64,000 bases of DNA from Chromobacterium sp. IIBBL 290-4 (GTDB lineage: Bacteria > Pseudomonadota > Gammaproteobacteria > Burkholderiales > Chromobacteriaceae): NCBI RefSeq assembly GCF_024207115.1, contig NZ_CP100128.1, positions 2,914,001 through 2,978,000 of the forward strand. The letters run 5' to 3'. Of the stretch, positions 20,620 to 28,253 are shown one piece after another (within the stretch, counting starts at the first letter, position 1; every line of letters starts with the position of its first letter). Below the pieces are notes generated by a model. It searched no databases and was not told where the DNA came from. It saw only the letters and a program-made list of their open reading frames with translations. The translations under genes were made by a program, and so were the position numbers.

Positions 20620-21993
20620 ATGATGGCTGCGCTTCCATGGAGCAAGGAGTATTCGGTAGACGAGGCTTTGGAGATATTGCGTCTTGCATCGGCGGTTGGC
20701 GGAACACTATGGGATAACCCTCTGCGCAAGCCTGATGGCGTCGAGGGCGACAAAGAGAAAATAGTGGGCTTGTTCCCATGGGCGAACATGACGGAGCCTC
20801 CGCTCATGTCCGTGGTTGGCGATTCCCGCTATCCCGGGCAGGCGATGCCTTCCTTGTATACGCATCGTTGGCCGGATGGCTGGCAAGCGGGCATCCGCGC
20901 GCAAGACTGGTCACGGTCTATCTGCGCTTCCTGCGGCAAGTTGTTTGGCAATCAGGCGATGCTGTCTTATCACCCAGAGCAGGATGCTTACTGTTTGGCT
21001 TTCCGCGGTACGGTGAATTTTCAGAATGTGCTTGAGGACTTCGAGGCCGTCATGGTGAGCGCTCAGGCGCTGACCTTGAGCAAGGAGGTCCAAAAGCAAG
21101 CGGAGAAATGGATAGGCAAAGCTGCCAGGGATTTGGTCATCTCGTCGCGCACCTATTGCAAGGAAACCTATCACGGCACGACCGAGCGGGCCATGGTGCA
21201 CCTGGGTTTTCGGGTGGCGCTGGAGTCGTTGGATTTCGCCGCGGACGAGATCCTCGGCCATCGCAATCGTTTGTCCGATATGTTGAAGGCCGTCATCGAG
21301 CAGTCCGGCGGCAAGCCGATCCGGATCTATGTCACCGGCCATAGCCTGGGGGCGGGAATGGCGACGCTGGCGGCGGCGTGGCTGAACACTCAGCCCTTTG
21401 CCGGCGGACGCTTCGACGTGAAGTGTTACGCTTTTGCCCAGCCCAAGCCTGGCAATGAGTACTTCGCTTATCAATATGGGCTGGACTTCGCCAATCAGGG
21501 CGCTTTCGCGGTCCTGTCCTCCTTGGATACCGTGCCGCAGGTGCCGCTGACGCTGGAAAGCGTGCAGGCGCTGAACTATCCCATGTCCATGGTCGGATTG
21601 CGCGTTCCTGTGGATGTGGTGAAGGTCCTGAGCAAGCTGCATGGTCTGAATTACGCGCATGCGGGCCGGCAGATTCTGTTGCATGGCAACGCCATCGTGG
21701 ACGGGGCGAAGCCCTGCCCGCCTCAAGATGTGAATTGCCGGGATGATGGTTTTTATTCGTTGCCGCCCGCGGGCCAAACAGCCACTGGCGATAATTTCTG
21801 GCGCATCCCGGCCTATCTGATGTTTACGCCTAAGCAAGCGGGCGGAGATGTGCCCGACAGGAGCATGTGGGATTCTTGCCAATACGACCCTGAGGATAAG
21901 GGCAGCACGCAGTTGGCTAATCTGGCCGGTTTGTGGCAACACCTCCCCTGGATGTACCAGCAATGGCTGTATCTGGACAAGATGGGCAAGTGA
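20620..21993 (+). CDS. Class 3 lipase family protein
   Basis: A 457-residue alpha/beta-hydrolase of the fungal-type (class 3) lipase family. The nucleophile elbow is GHSLG (Ser242), preceded by RIYVTGHS, and the class 3 AFRGT oxyanion segment appears as LAFRGTVNF (about 128). Catalytic Asp and His are probably in SSLDTVPQVP and further C-terminal. No signal peptide is seen, so it may act inside the cell or leave by a type I-III or VI route; T6SS lipase effectors of this family exist, but no vgr or immunity gene is adjacent, so this is speculation. Two ATGs (20620 and 20623) are possible starts. Confidence 0.85.
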   Translation: MMAALPWSKEYSVDEALEILRLASAVGGTLWDNPLRKPDGVEGDKEKIVGLFPWANMTEPPLMSVVGDSRYPGQAMPSLYTHRWPDGWQAGIRAQDWSRSICASCGKLFGNQAMLSYHPEQDAYCLAFRGTVNFQNVLEDFEAVMVSAQALTLSKEVQKQAEKWIGKAARDLVISSRTYCKETYHGTTERAMVHLGFRVALESLDFAADEILGHRNRLSDMLKAVIEQSGGKPIRIYVTGHSLGAGMATLAAAWLNTQPFAGGRFDVKCYAFAQPKPGNEYFAYQYGLDFANQGAFAVLSSLDTVPQVPLTLESVQALNYPMSMVGLRVPVDVVKVLSKLHGLNYAHAGRQILLHGNAIVDGAKPCPPQDVNCRDDGFYSLPPAGQTATGDNFWRIPAYLMFTPKQAGGDVPDRSMWDSCQYDPEDKGSTQLANLAGLWQHLPWMYQQWLYLDKMGK

Positions 21994-22020
21994 TGCGTGC
22001 TTGAAAGACGAGTTGTGGGA

Positions 22021-22049
22021 AAACAGGCCCGTGAAGGGCCTGTTTCGTT
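22021..22049. terminator. Bidirectional terminator
   Basis: Stem AAACAGGCCC and GGGCCTGTTT with loop GTGAA, between the convergent lipase and queE genes; A and T tracts allow function in both directions. Confidence 0.8.
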
Positions 22050-22684
22050 TAGCGGATATTGACCACTTTGTGGGTCTGCACCGACAGCCGCCATTTGGGA
22101 TGGGCCATGCAGTAGGCGATGGCGGCGCGGGTGTTGGCGGCCAGGTCGGGGCCGTCCATCGGTTGCAGGTAGAAGGTGGCGAAGTCCAGGTGCCCGACGG
22201 TTTCCGGCATCTGCGTCGCCTGCGGGTAGACCAGTTTCAGCTCGTCGCCGCGCAGCTGCTTCAATTCCGAACCGGCCTTGGGGCTGACGCAGATCCAGTC
22301 AACGCCCGCCGGCGCGGCGAGGGTGCCATTGGTTTCGATGGCGATTTCGAAGCCTTCCGCATGCAGGGCGTCGACCAGCGCTTCGTCCAGTTGCAGCAGC
22401 GGTTCGCCGCCGGTGCAAACCACGTAGCGGACGCCGCCGGCGTCTTCCGGCCATTCCGAGGCGATGCGCGCGGCCAGCGCCTGCGCGCCGTCGAACTTGC
22501 CGCCGTCCGGGCCAGCGCCGACAAAGTCGGTATCGCAGAACTGGCAGACGGCCTTGGCGCGGTCTTCTTCGCGGCCGGACCACAGATTGCAGCCGGCGAA
22601 GCGGCAAAACACCGCGGCGCGGCCGGCTTGGCGGCCTTCGCCTTGCAGCGTGTAAAAGATTTCCTTGACGGTGTAGGTAGTCAC
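22049..22684 (-). CDS. queE: 7-carboxy-7-deazaguanine synthase QueE
   Basis: Radical SAM enzyme that converts 6-carboxytetrahydropterin to 7-carboxy-7-deazaguanine in queuosine precursor synthesis. It has the E. coli-type long cluster motif, Cys32-x14-Cys47-xx-Cys50 (GCNLWSG and VCQFCDTDF), then the GGEPLLQ segment. The start is a GTG at 22684 with AGGA about 9 bases before it; there is no ATG nearby that keeps the N-terminal YTLQGEG block. Length 211. Last gene of the queC-queD-queE unit. Confidence 0.95.
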   Translation of the reverse strand: MTTYTVKEIFYTLQGEGRQAGRAAVFCRFAGCNLWSGREEDRAKAVCQFCDTDFVGAGPDGGKFDGAQALAARIASEWPEDAGGVRYVVCTGGEPLLQLDEALVDALHAEGFEIAIETNGTLAAPAGVDWICVSPKAGSELKQLRGDELKLVYPQATQMPETVGHLDFATFYLQPMDGPDLAANTRAAIAYCMAHPKWRLSVQTHKVVNIR

Positions 22685-22730
22685 GGCGTGTTCCTGAGAA
22701 TTGGGCCTGTTGTCGCCGCGCGAGCGGGCC

Positions 22731-23750
22731 TCACAGCAAAGGCCAGCGCATGTCTTGGTGGAAGTGGACGGAAGCGCTGAGGGCATCGCTTTCCATCAGG
22801 TCGATGCGGGCCAGTTCCGGCACCAGCGGGGCCAGTTGGGTGTGTATCCACTCCGCGACAGACGCGTTGTCGGCCTGGCGCAGCCCCGCCAGCTTGTCCA
22901 GCGGGTTATGGTCCAGCTGGCGGTAGATGGGCTTGAAGCGGTCTTTGACGTCGCCGAAGTCCAGCAGCCAGCCCATGGCGCGATCAATGTCGCCGGCCAG
23001 CATCAGCCGAACCAGATAGCTGTGGCCGGTGTAGTTGCCGGCTTCGTCGAAAGGCATGGCGCTTTCGAAACGCTGCTCCTTCCAGATGCGGAAGCGCTGG
23101 CCGTCGAACTGGCTGCCCGCGCTATGCGTTTCGCGCACCTCCACCCAGGCCAATCCCGGCAGCGAATTTTCCAGCTGGCGATACAGCCATTGGGCCATGA
23201 CTTCGCTAGTGGGGTTTTCCAGGCCGGTGATGTCGTTCAGGTAGTGGTGATTCAGGCGACGATACAGCGGCGCCCAGGCGCAGGCTAGGTCATGCTGGCT
23301 CGCGCGCTTGGCGTCGGCGGCGATGCGCACGCCGAAACCGTGGCCATGCAGACGGCCGCATTTGTGGCCGGGCGGCACGTGGGGCAGATAGTGGGCGGCC
23401 TCAAAAGCGGCATTGAGCCAATGCAGGGCCTGGCTGTCGTCCAGCATCGCGCCGCGGTCGGGCGCGCCTTGCAGCTTGATGGCGGAGGGGCAGGGCAGCT
23501 GGGCGGCGATGTGGCGGAGCAGCGATAAGTCATCGCAGGCAGGCAGCAGGCTATTCAGATCGACATAGTCCAGCGGCGCGACGGCGGCGCCCAGCGCCGT
23601 CTGCAGTTCGTCGGCCCCGATATGCTGCGCGTCGCAACGGGCGGTCAGCCGGAAACTATGGCCATGAGGCCTGGCCGTTTTGCCAGGGGTGTCGGGAAGC
23701 TGGCGCGCCGCTTCGAAGCCGGCGCCGGCCAAGTGGAAACTCGCGTGCAT
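22731..23750 (-). CDS. queD: QueD-like protein with three tandem T-fold modules
   Basis: 6-carboxy-5,6,7,8-tetrahydropterin synthase family, but 339 residues rather than about 120. Module 1 (about 1-112) has FEAARQLP and PHGHSF but lacks the catalytic Cys and one zinc His. Module 2 (about 113-225) is most like E. coli QueD, with His120, Cys131, His135, His137 (HKCGRLHGHGF) and Glu207 (VRETHSAG). Module 3 (about 226-339) keeps the later QueD segments (MGWLLDFGDVKDRFKP, LDHNPLDKL) but not the zinc site. Module 2 lacks the TGWIIDF-type strand that module 3 has, so the active form may combine parts of both. Its place between queC and queE supports a QueD role. Confidence 0.9.
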   Translation of the reverse strand: MHASFHLAGAGFEAARQLPDTPGKTARPHGHSFRLTARCDAQHIGADELQTALGAAVAPLDYVDLNSLLPACDDLSLLRHIAAQLPCPSAIKLQGAPDRGAMLDDSQALHWLNAAFEAAHYLPHVPPGHKCGRLHGHGFGVRIAADAKRASQHDLACAWAPLYRRLNHHYLNDITGLENPTSEVMAQWLYRQLENSLPGLAWVEVRETHSAGSQFDGQRFRIWKEQRFESAMPFDEAGNYTGHSYLVRLMLAGDIDRAMGWLLDFGDVKDRFKPIYRQLDHNPLDKLAGLRQADNASVAEWIHTQLAPLVPELARIDLMESDALSASVHFHQDMRWPLL

Positions 23751-23751
23751 A

Positions 23752-24453
23752 TCAGTTTCCTTGCGCGGCGCGCAGACAGCGCTCGACCAGCGGATCGGCC
23801 ACGCCTGCCTCGGCGAAGCCCTTGGCGCGCAGCTCGCATGATGCGCAATGGCAGCAGGGCGGCACCTCGCCGTTGTAACAGGTGTGGCTCCACGCCAGCG
23901 CGTCCATGGCGCCGACTTGTTGCGCCAGCGTCACAGTTTGCGCCTTGCTCAGATACATCAGCGGCATGTGCAGTTCGACTCGGCTGTCCATGCCCAGGCG
24001 AATCGCCACTTCCAACGCTTTCAGCGTGTTTTCGCGACAGTCCGGGTAGCCGGAGTAGTCGGTCTGCGCCACGCCGGTCACCAGGTGGCGCGCGCCGCGC
24101 GTATAGGCGAAGGCCGCGGCGAAGGTCAGGAAAATCAGATTGCGGCCCGGCACGAAGGTATTGGGCAGCGCATCGTCGTCGCGGGCGCCGGTTTCCGGCT
24201 CGATGCCGCTGTCAGTCAGCGCATTGCCGCCGATGGCGGCGAAGGTGTCGATGGGGAGCACGGTTTGGCGCACGCCGGCCAAAGCGGCGATTTTGCGGGC
24301 GCAATCCAGTTCGATGCGATGGCGTTGGCCGTAATCAAAGGTGACGGCCTCTACATTGCCGGCGCCGAAGCGTTGCAGCGCCCAGTAGAGGCACGTGGTC
24401 GAGTCCTGGCCTCCCGAGAGCACCACCAGGGCTTTTTCAGATGCTTGATTCAT
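23752..24453 (-). CDS. queC: 7-cyano-7-deazaguanine synthase QueC
   Basis: ATP-dependent enzyme that turns 7-carboxy-7-deazaguanine into preQ0. It has the N-type ATP pyrophosphatase loop SGGQDST (residues 13-19), the FVPGRNLIFL block, and a C-terminal zinc site built from Cys residues (SHTCYNG and CCHCASCELR). Length 233 is normal. First gene of the operon; the next gene starts 1 base beyond its stop. Confidence 0.97.
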   Translation of the reverse strand: MNQASEKALVVLSGGQDSTTCLYWALQRFGAGNVEAVTFDYGQRHRIELDCARKIAALAGVRQTVLPIDTFAAIGGNALTDSGIEPETGARDDDALPNTFVPGRNLIFLTFAAAFAYTRGARHLVTGVAQTDYSGYPDCRENTLKALEVAIRLGMDSRVELHMPLMYLSKAQTVTLAQQVGAMDALAWSHTCYNGEVPPCCHCASCELRAKGFAEAGVADPLVERCLRAAQGN

Positions 24454-24515
24454 GATTCCGTCGAAAAACAGTCGAGGTTTGCGGCTCCCGCCAGGATCGG
24501 TCTCACCCGGCGGAC

Positions 24516-24541
24516 GTAACCGAACATGTTACCGCACTATA
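24516..24541 (-). promoter_or_regulatory. queC promoter with inverted repeat
   Basis: On the minus strand a TATAGT (-10 type) at 24536-24541 is followed directly by an inverted repeat GTAAC-N7-GTTAC (24516-24532). A repressor bound there would block initiation. No preQ1 riboswitch motif was recognised in the leader. The -35 box is not clear. Confidence 0.4.
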
Positions 24542-24722
24542 GTCCGACGTGCTTGTGGATGGATGTGGATTATCAATGAGCATTCATTTTAAAAGGGAAT
24601 TCATTGTAAAAAAGCCCATTTACATGACGAGAGGTTTCGTGCGATCAATATTAGGACGCATGATGAATGCGTCTCTTATAACTAAATGTAATTATGAAAA
24701 CACTCTTAAAGAGGAAAATAAA

Positions 24723-25814
24723 ATGGACAAGAGCATTGCCGTGATAACTTCCCTGTTGTTGACCGCAGCATCGACGGCTTATGCCGGCGATCTGCAGGTG
24801 ACCTTGGGTCAACCCAAGCTTTCCGCTGCCCAGGATGTGGATGTCGCCGTGACCTATCGCAATACCGGCAAGCAGGTGCTGCATGTGTACCGTTGGTATG
24901 TGCCGGAAAAGGATCTCAAGGAGCAATTCCTGGCGGTCAGCATCGATGGCAAGCCGGCGGAATACCTGGGACCGCGATACAAAAGAGTCGCGCCGTCGCT
25001 GCGCGATACCGTCGCCTTGGCGCCCGGCGCGGCACTGACGGCCAAGGTGCGGGTGTCGGACTATTACGATTTGTCGCGTCCCGGCCAGCTGCAAGTGCGT
25101 TTCGAAGACCGCAGCGCCAGGGTGCTGAACAGCGGCTTGCCGGCCGGCGTCAGCGCCAAACAGGCTTCCGCGCCGCAGGATGAGGCGGTGTCGTCCAATG
25201 CGGTCGGCGTGTACAGCGGCGGCCATGTCAGCCCCTTGCTGAACCAGGCGCGTTCGGCCAAGCAATCTTGGGCGATCCAGAGCCGGGCGGCCGTCAGCGG
25301 CGTCAGCTATGCGGCCAATTGCTCGGTGTCGCAGCAGAACCAATCGCGCGACGGCGTGGTGGCGGCCGGTTCGATGGCCGATGAAACCTCGGCGTATCTG
25401 AATGGCTCGCCTTCGGCGTCTCCGCGCTATGTCACCTGGTTCGGCAAGTTCAGCCAGGCCAACTGGAATACCGCCAAATCGCATTACGTGAAGATCAAGG
25501 ATGCGCTGGACGCCAAGCCGATCAAGCTGGATTGCAGTTGCACCGACGCAGGCACTTTCGCTTACGTCTACCCCGCCCAGCCGTACACCATTTATCTGTG
25601 CGGCGCCTTCTGGACCGCTCCGACCAAGGGAACGGATTCCAAGGGCGGCACGCTGGTGCACGAGTTGTCGCATTTCACCGTGGTAGCCGGCACCAGCGAC
25701 CACGTTTACGGTCAGGCCGGAGCCAAAAATCTGGCCAAGACCAATCCGACCCAAGCGCTGGGCAATGCCGACAATCACGAATATTTCGCTGAGAACACGC
25801 CTTCCCAGCCTTGA
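24723..25814 (+). CDS. Secreted M35-like (peptidyl-Lys type) metallopeptidase
   Basis: Exported zinc endopeptidase of the aspzincin group. Signal peptide about 1-20 (MDKSIAVITSLLLTAASTAYA); an N-terminal immunoglobulin-like prodomain (about 21-155) resembling the bacterial deuterolysin propeptide; catalytic domain about 170-363. The zinc site is HELSH (LVHELSHFTVV), and the third ligand region GTSDHVYG matches the GTxDxxYG signature, though with an extra shift of Asp. The C-terminal NADNHEYFAEN block is typical of peptidyl-Lys metalloendopeptidases. The ATG at 24723 has AGAGGA about 8 bases upstream. Likely extracellular. Confidence 0.9.
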   Translation: MDKSIAVITSLLLTAASTAYAGDLQVTLGQPKLSAAQDVDVAVTYRNTGKQVLHVYRWYVPEKDLKEQFLAVSIDGKPAEYLGPRYKRVAPSLRDTVALAPGAALTAKVRVSDYYDLSRPGQLQVRFEDRSARVLNSGLPAGVSAKQASAPQDEAVSSNAVGVYSGGHVSPLLNQARSAKQSWAIQSRAAVSGVSYAANCSVSQQNQSRDGVVAAGSMADETSAYLNGSPSASPRYVTWFGKFSQANWNTAKSHYVKIKDALDAKPIKLDCSCTDAGTFAYVYPAQPYTIYLCGAFWTAPTKGTDSKGGTLVHELSHFTVVAGTSDHVYGQAGAKNLAKTNPTQALGNADNHEYFAENTPSQP

Positions 25815-25831
25815 GCGGCATATCTGCACCG

Positions 25832-25862
25832 AACCATCCCGTTTTCAACGGGATGGTTTTTT
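25832..25862 (+). terminator. Intrinsic terminator after metallopeptidase
   Basis: Perfect 12-bp stem AACCATCCCGTT and AACGGGATGGTT with loop TTC, followed by T4-6. Confidence 0.9.
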
Positions 25863-26039
25863 CATGCGCGCCGCCATGTGGACAGAATCAAAACTGTTGT
25901 CATGCCGGAGGCAGCATGTAAGATGGCGATACGGCTTGATCTGTTGAAACTGGGCTGTGCGCGCGCGATGCGCGGTGCTATCTTGGTACGGTGGCAGCCA
26001 TGTCGCAGCGACATCCGCGGCCGAGCGTACGGGGGAGTG

Positions 26040-27197
26040 ATGTCGTTAATCACCATCTTGCTGGTGGAGGATAGCGCCACCAACCGGTATTTCATCGAGC
26101 AGTTCATTCTGGAGCTGGGCTATGGCTGCGCCATAGCCAAAAACGGCCGGGAGGCGGTGGACTATTGCCGCGGTAAACGTCCCGATCTGATCCTGATGGA
26201 TGTGGTGATGCCGGAGCTGAATGGCCTGGAGGCGACAGCCGAGCTGCGCAAGATGTTCGGCGAGCACTGGGTGCCCATCATCTTTCTCACCAGCCTCAAT
26301 GAGTTGGAAAGCGTGGTCGTGGGCCTGAAGGCCGGCGGCGACGACTATCTTACCAAGCCCATCAGTTTCGACCTGTTGTCCGCCAAGATCCATGTTTTTC
26401 TGCGCATCGCCGAGATGCAGAATCAGATCAATCAGGATGCCGTCCGTTTGGAGAAGTATTTCCGCGAGAACGAGTTCGAACAACAGCTCGCGCTGGAGTT
26501 GATAGAACGGCTGATCCGCCAGCAAACCACCACGCCGCAGCATGTGTGGCAGTACTTGAGTCCTGCGGCCGGTTTCAACGGCGACCTGATCATCGTCTGC
26601 GACAATGGCCGAGGCGGCGAGCACATCATGCTGGCCGACTGCACCGGCCATGGGCTGACGGCCGCGATCAGCGCCTTGCCCGCCATCGACAGCTTCTATG
26701 AAATGACCCAGGCGGGATGCGCCTTGCCGGACATCGCCCGCGGGGTGAACCGCAAATTGCATCAACTGCTGCCTTGGGGGCGATTCGTCGCGGCGGTCTT
26801 CATCGCGCTGGATCCGGCAGGGCAATCCATCCGCATCTGGAATGGCGGCATCCCATGCGTGCTGTTGCTGGACCCGGCCGGGGAGCTGAAGGCCAGCAGC
26901 AAATCCGCCCATCCGCCGCTAGGCATACTGCCGGACGGCGATTTCGATGAATCGACCCAAGTGCTGGAGTGGCTGCCTGGCGAGCGGCTGGTCGCCAGCT
27001 CCGACGGCATCACCGAGGCGAAGGACGATAAGGGCGTCATGTTCGGCTTGGCCGGCGTCTTGGCCGGCGTCAGGGACGGCTGGCCCGGCCAGGTGGGGGA
27101 TGCGGTGCTGGCGTCCGCCAGAAGGCATATGCAGGATGGTCCGGCCAGCGATGACATTTCCTTGCTGGTGGTGAGCCACCCGCAGGAAAAACGCTGA
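26040..27197 (+). CDS. Response regulator with PP2C-type (SpoIIE/RsbU) phosphatase domain
   Basis: A 385-residue signalling protein. The N-terminal receiver domain (about 4-125) has the phospho-acceptor in LILMDVVMP and the conserved Lys in YLTKP. A helical linker (about 125-165) leads to a PP2C-family Ser/Thr phosphatase domain (about 180-380) with GFNGDLI, LADCTGHGL and SDGITEA metal-site motifs. Such proteins dephosphorylate anti-sigma-factor antagonists; no STAS or anti-sigma gene is adjacent. The start is uncertain: GGGGGAG lies only 2 bases before the ATG at 26040, and GTG at 26037 is an alternative. Confidence 0.9.
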   Translation: MSLITILLVEDSATNRYFIEQFILELGYGCAIAKNGREAVDYCRGKRPDLILMDVVMPELNGLEATAELRKMFGEHWVPIIFLTSLNELESVVVGLKAGGDDYLTKPISFDLLSAKIHVFLRIAEMQNQINQDAVRLEKYFRENEFEQQLALELIERLIRQQTTTPQHVWQYLSPAAGFNGDLIIVCDNGRGGEHIMLADCTGHGLTAAISALPAIDSFYEMTQAGCALPDIARGVNRKLHQLLPWGRFVAAVFIALDPAGQSIRIWNGGIPCVLLLDPAGELKASSKSAHPPLGILPDGDFDESTQVLEWLPGERLVASSDGITEAKDDKGVMFGLAGVLAGVRDGWPGQVGDAVLASARRHMQDGPASDDISLLVVSHPQEKR

Positions 27198-27302
27198 TTC
27201 GGATTGGGGCAAGACCGCCGTCGGCGGCGCGGACGCGTGATTTCCCGGCTGGCCGGCCAGCCCGTATCTACCTCGTTTCCCGGTTTTTCTTCCGATGCGC
27301 GG

Positions 27303-28253
27303 CTAGTCTTCTATTCCGCCGCCAGAGCAGATCTTGCCCCTTCCCTCCGCCTTGGCTTGATAAAGCAGGCGGTCTGCCTCCTGGATCAGGGCCGCATGGG
27401 GTTCTTCCCGTCGCGGCACGCGACACGCCAAGCCTATGCTGAGGGTGACGATGGCGGACCGCTCCGATGCGCTATGCTCTATTTGCAAGGCCTGAATGGC
27501 GGCGGCAATGCGTTCCGCGACGGCCTGCGCGCCCGCGAGGTCGGTGTCCGGCAGCAGGCAGGCGAACTCTTCGCCGCCGAAGCGCGCGGCCAGGTCATAA
27601 GGCCTGTTCAGCTGCGCCTGCATGGCGCCGGCGATTTGACGCAGGCAGTCGTCGCCGGCGTGATGGCCATAGCGGTCGTTGAAACGCTTGAAGTAGTCGA
27701 CATCGGACATGATCAGCGCCAGCGGAAGAGCGCTGCGCTGACAGCGGCTCCATTCGCGTTGCAAGCACTCGTCGAAGCGGCGCCGGTTGGCGATGCCGGT
27801 CAAGCCGTCGCTGAAGGCGAGCTTCTTGAGCTGATCGGACTGGCGCTTGAGCAGCAGGTGGGATTTGACCCGATTGCGCAAGGTGGACGGGTTGACCGGC
27901 TTGCTGACGAAATCCACCGCGCCGGCTTCCCAGCAGGCGGTTTCCTGCTCCTGCCCGCTGTGGCCGGTGATGAAGATGATGGGGATATGCTGAGTGTCGG
28001 GGTGCCGTTTGAGCTCGCGGCACACTTCCATGCCGTCCATTTCCGGCATTTCCACATCCAGCAACACCAGGTCGGGCGGGCTGTTCAGACAGAGCGCGAT
28101 GCCCTGCCGACCGCTGGTGGCCATGAAGACCTGATGCTGGGGATGCAGGATTTGATGCGTCGCCATGATGTTGGCAGGCTGGTCGTCTATCACCAGGATT
28201 TTGCCGCGCGGCGCATCTTCCGCGTCAGGCGGGCTATTGAGGCGTTCGCTCAT
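27303..28253 (-). CDS. Response regulator with GGDEF domain (diguanylate cyclase)
   Basis: A 316-residue protein: receiver domain (about 17-135, Asp in LVLLDVEMP, Lys in FVSKPV), then a GGDEF domain (about 145-310) with the intact active-site motif GGEEF. An RxxD inhibitory site (RPYD) five residues before that motif suggests product feedback. It should make cyclic di-GMP when phosphorylated. Its start overlaps the end of the hybrid kinase gene by 20 bases, so the two are co-translated and the kinase is its probable phosphodonor. Confidence 0.95.
   Translation of the reverse strand: MSERLNSPPDAEDAPRGKILVIDDQPANIMATHQILHPQHQVFMATSGRQGIALCLNSPPDLVLLDVEMPEMDGMEVCRELKRHPDTQHIPIIFITGHSGQEQETACWEAGAVDFVSKPVNPSTLRNRVKSHLLLKRQSDQLKKLAFSDGLTGIANRRRFDECLQREWSRCQRSALPLALIMSDVDYFKRFNDRYGHHAGDDCLRQIAGAMQAQLNRPYDLAARFGGEEFACLLPDTDLAGAQAVAERIAAAIQALQIEHSASERSAIVTLSIGLACRVPRREEPHAALIQEADRLLYQAKAEGRGKICSGGGIED

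Noticed and set aside
20620-21993. Class 3 lipase as a type VI secretion effector
   Set aside because: No VgrG, PAAR, Hcp, adaptor or immunity gene is adjacent, and the protein has no recognisable effector N-terminus.
24454-24722. A preQ1 riboswitch in the queC leader
   Set aside because: No motif of the known preQ1 classes could be recognised by eye; only an inverted repeat is visible.
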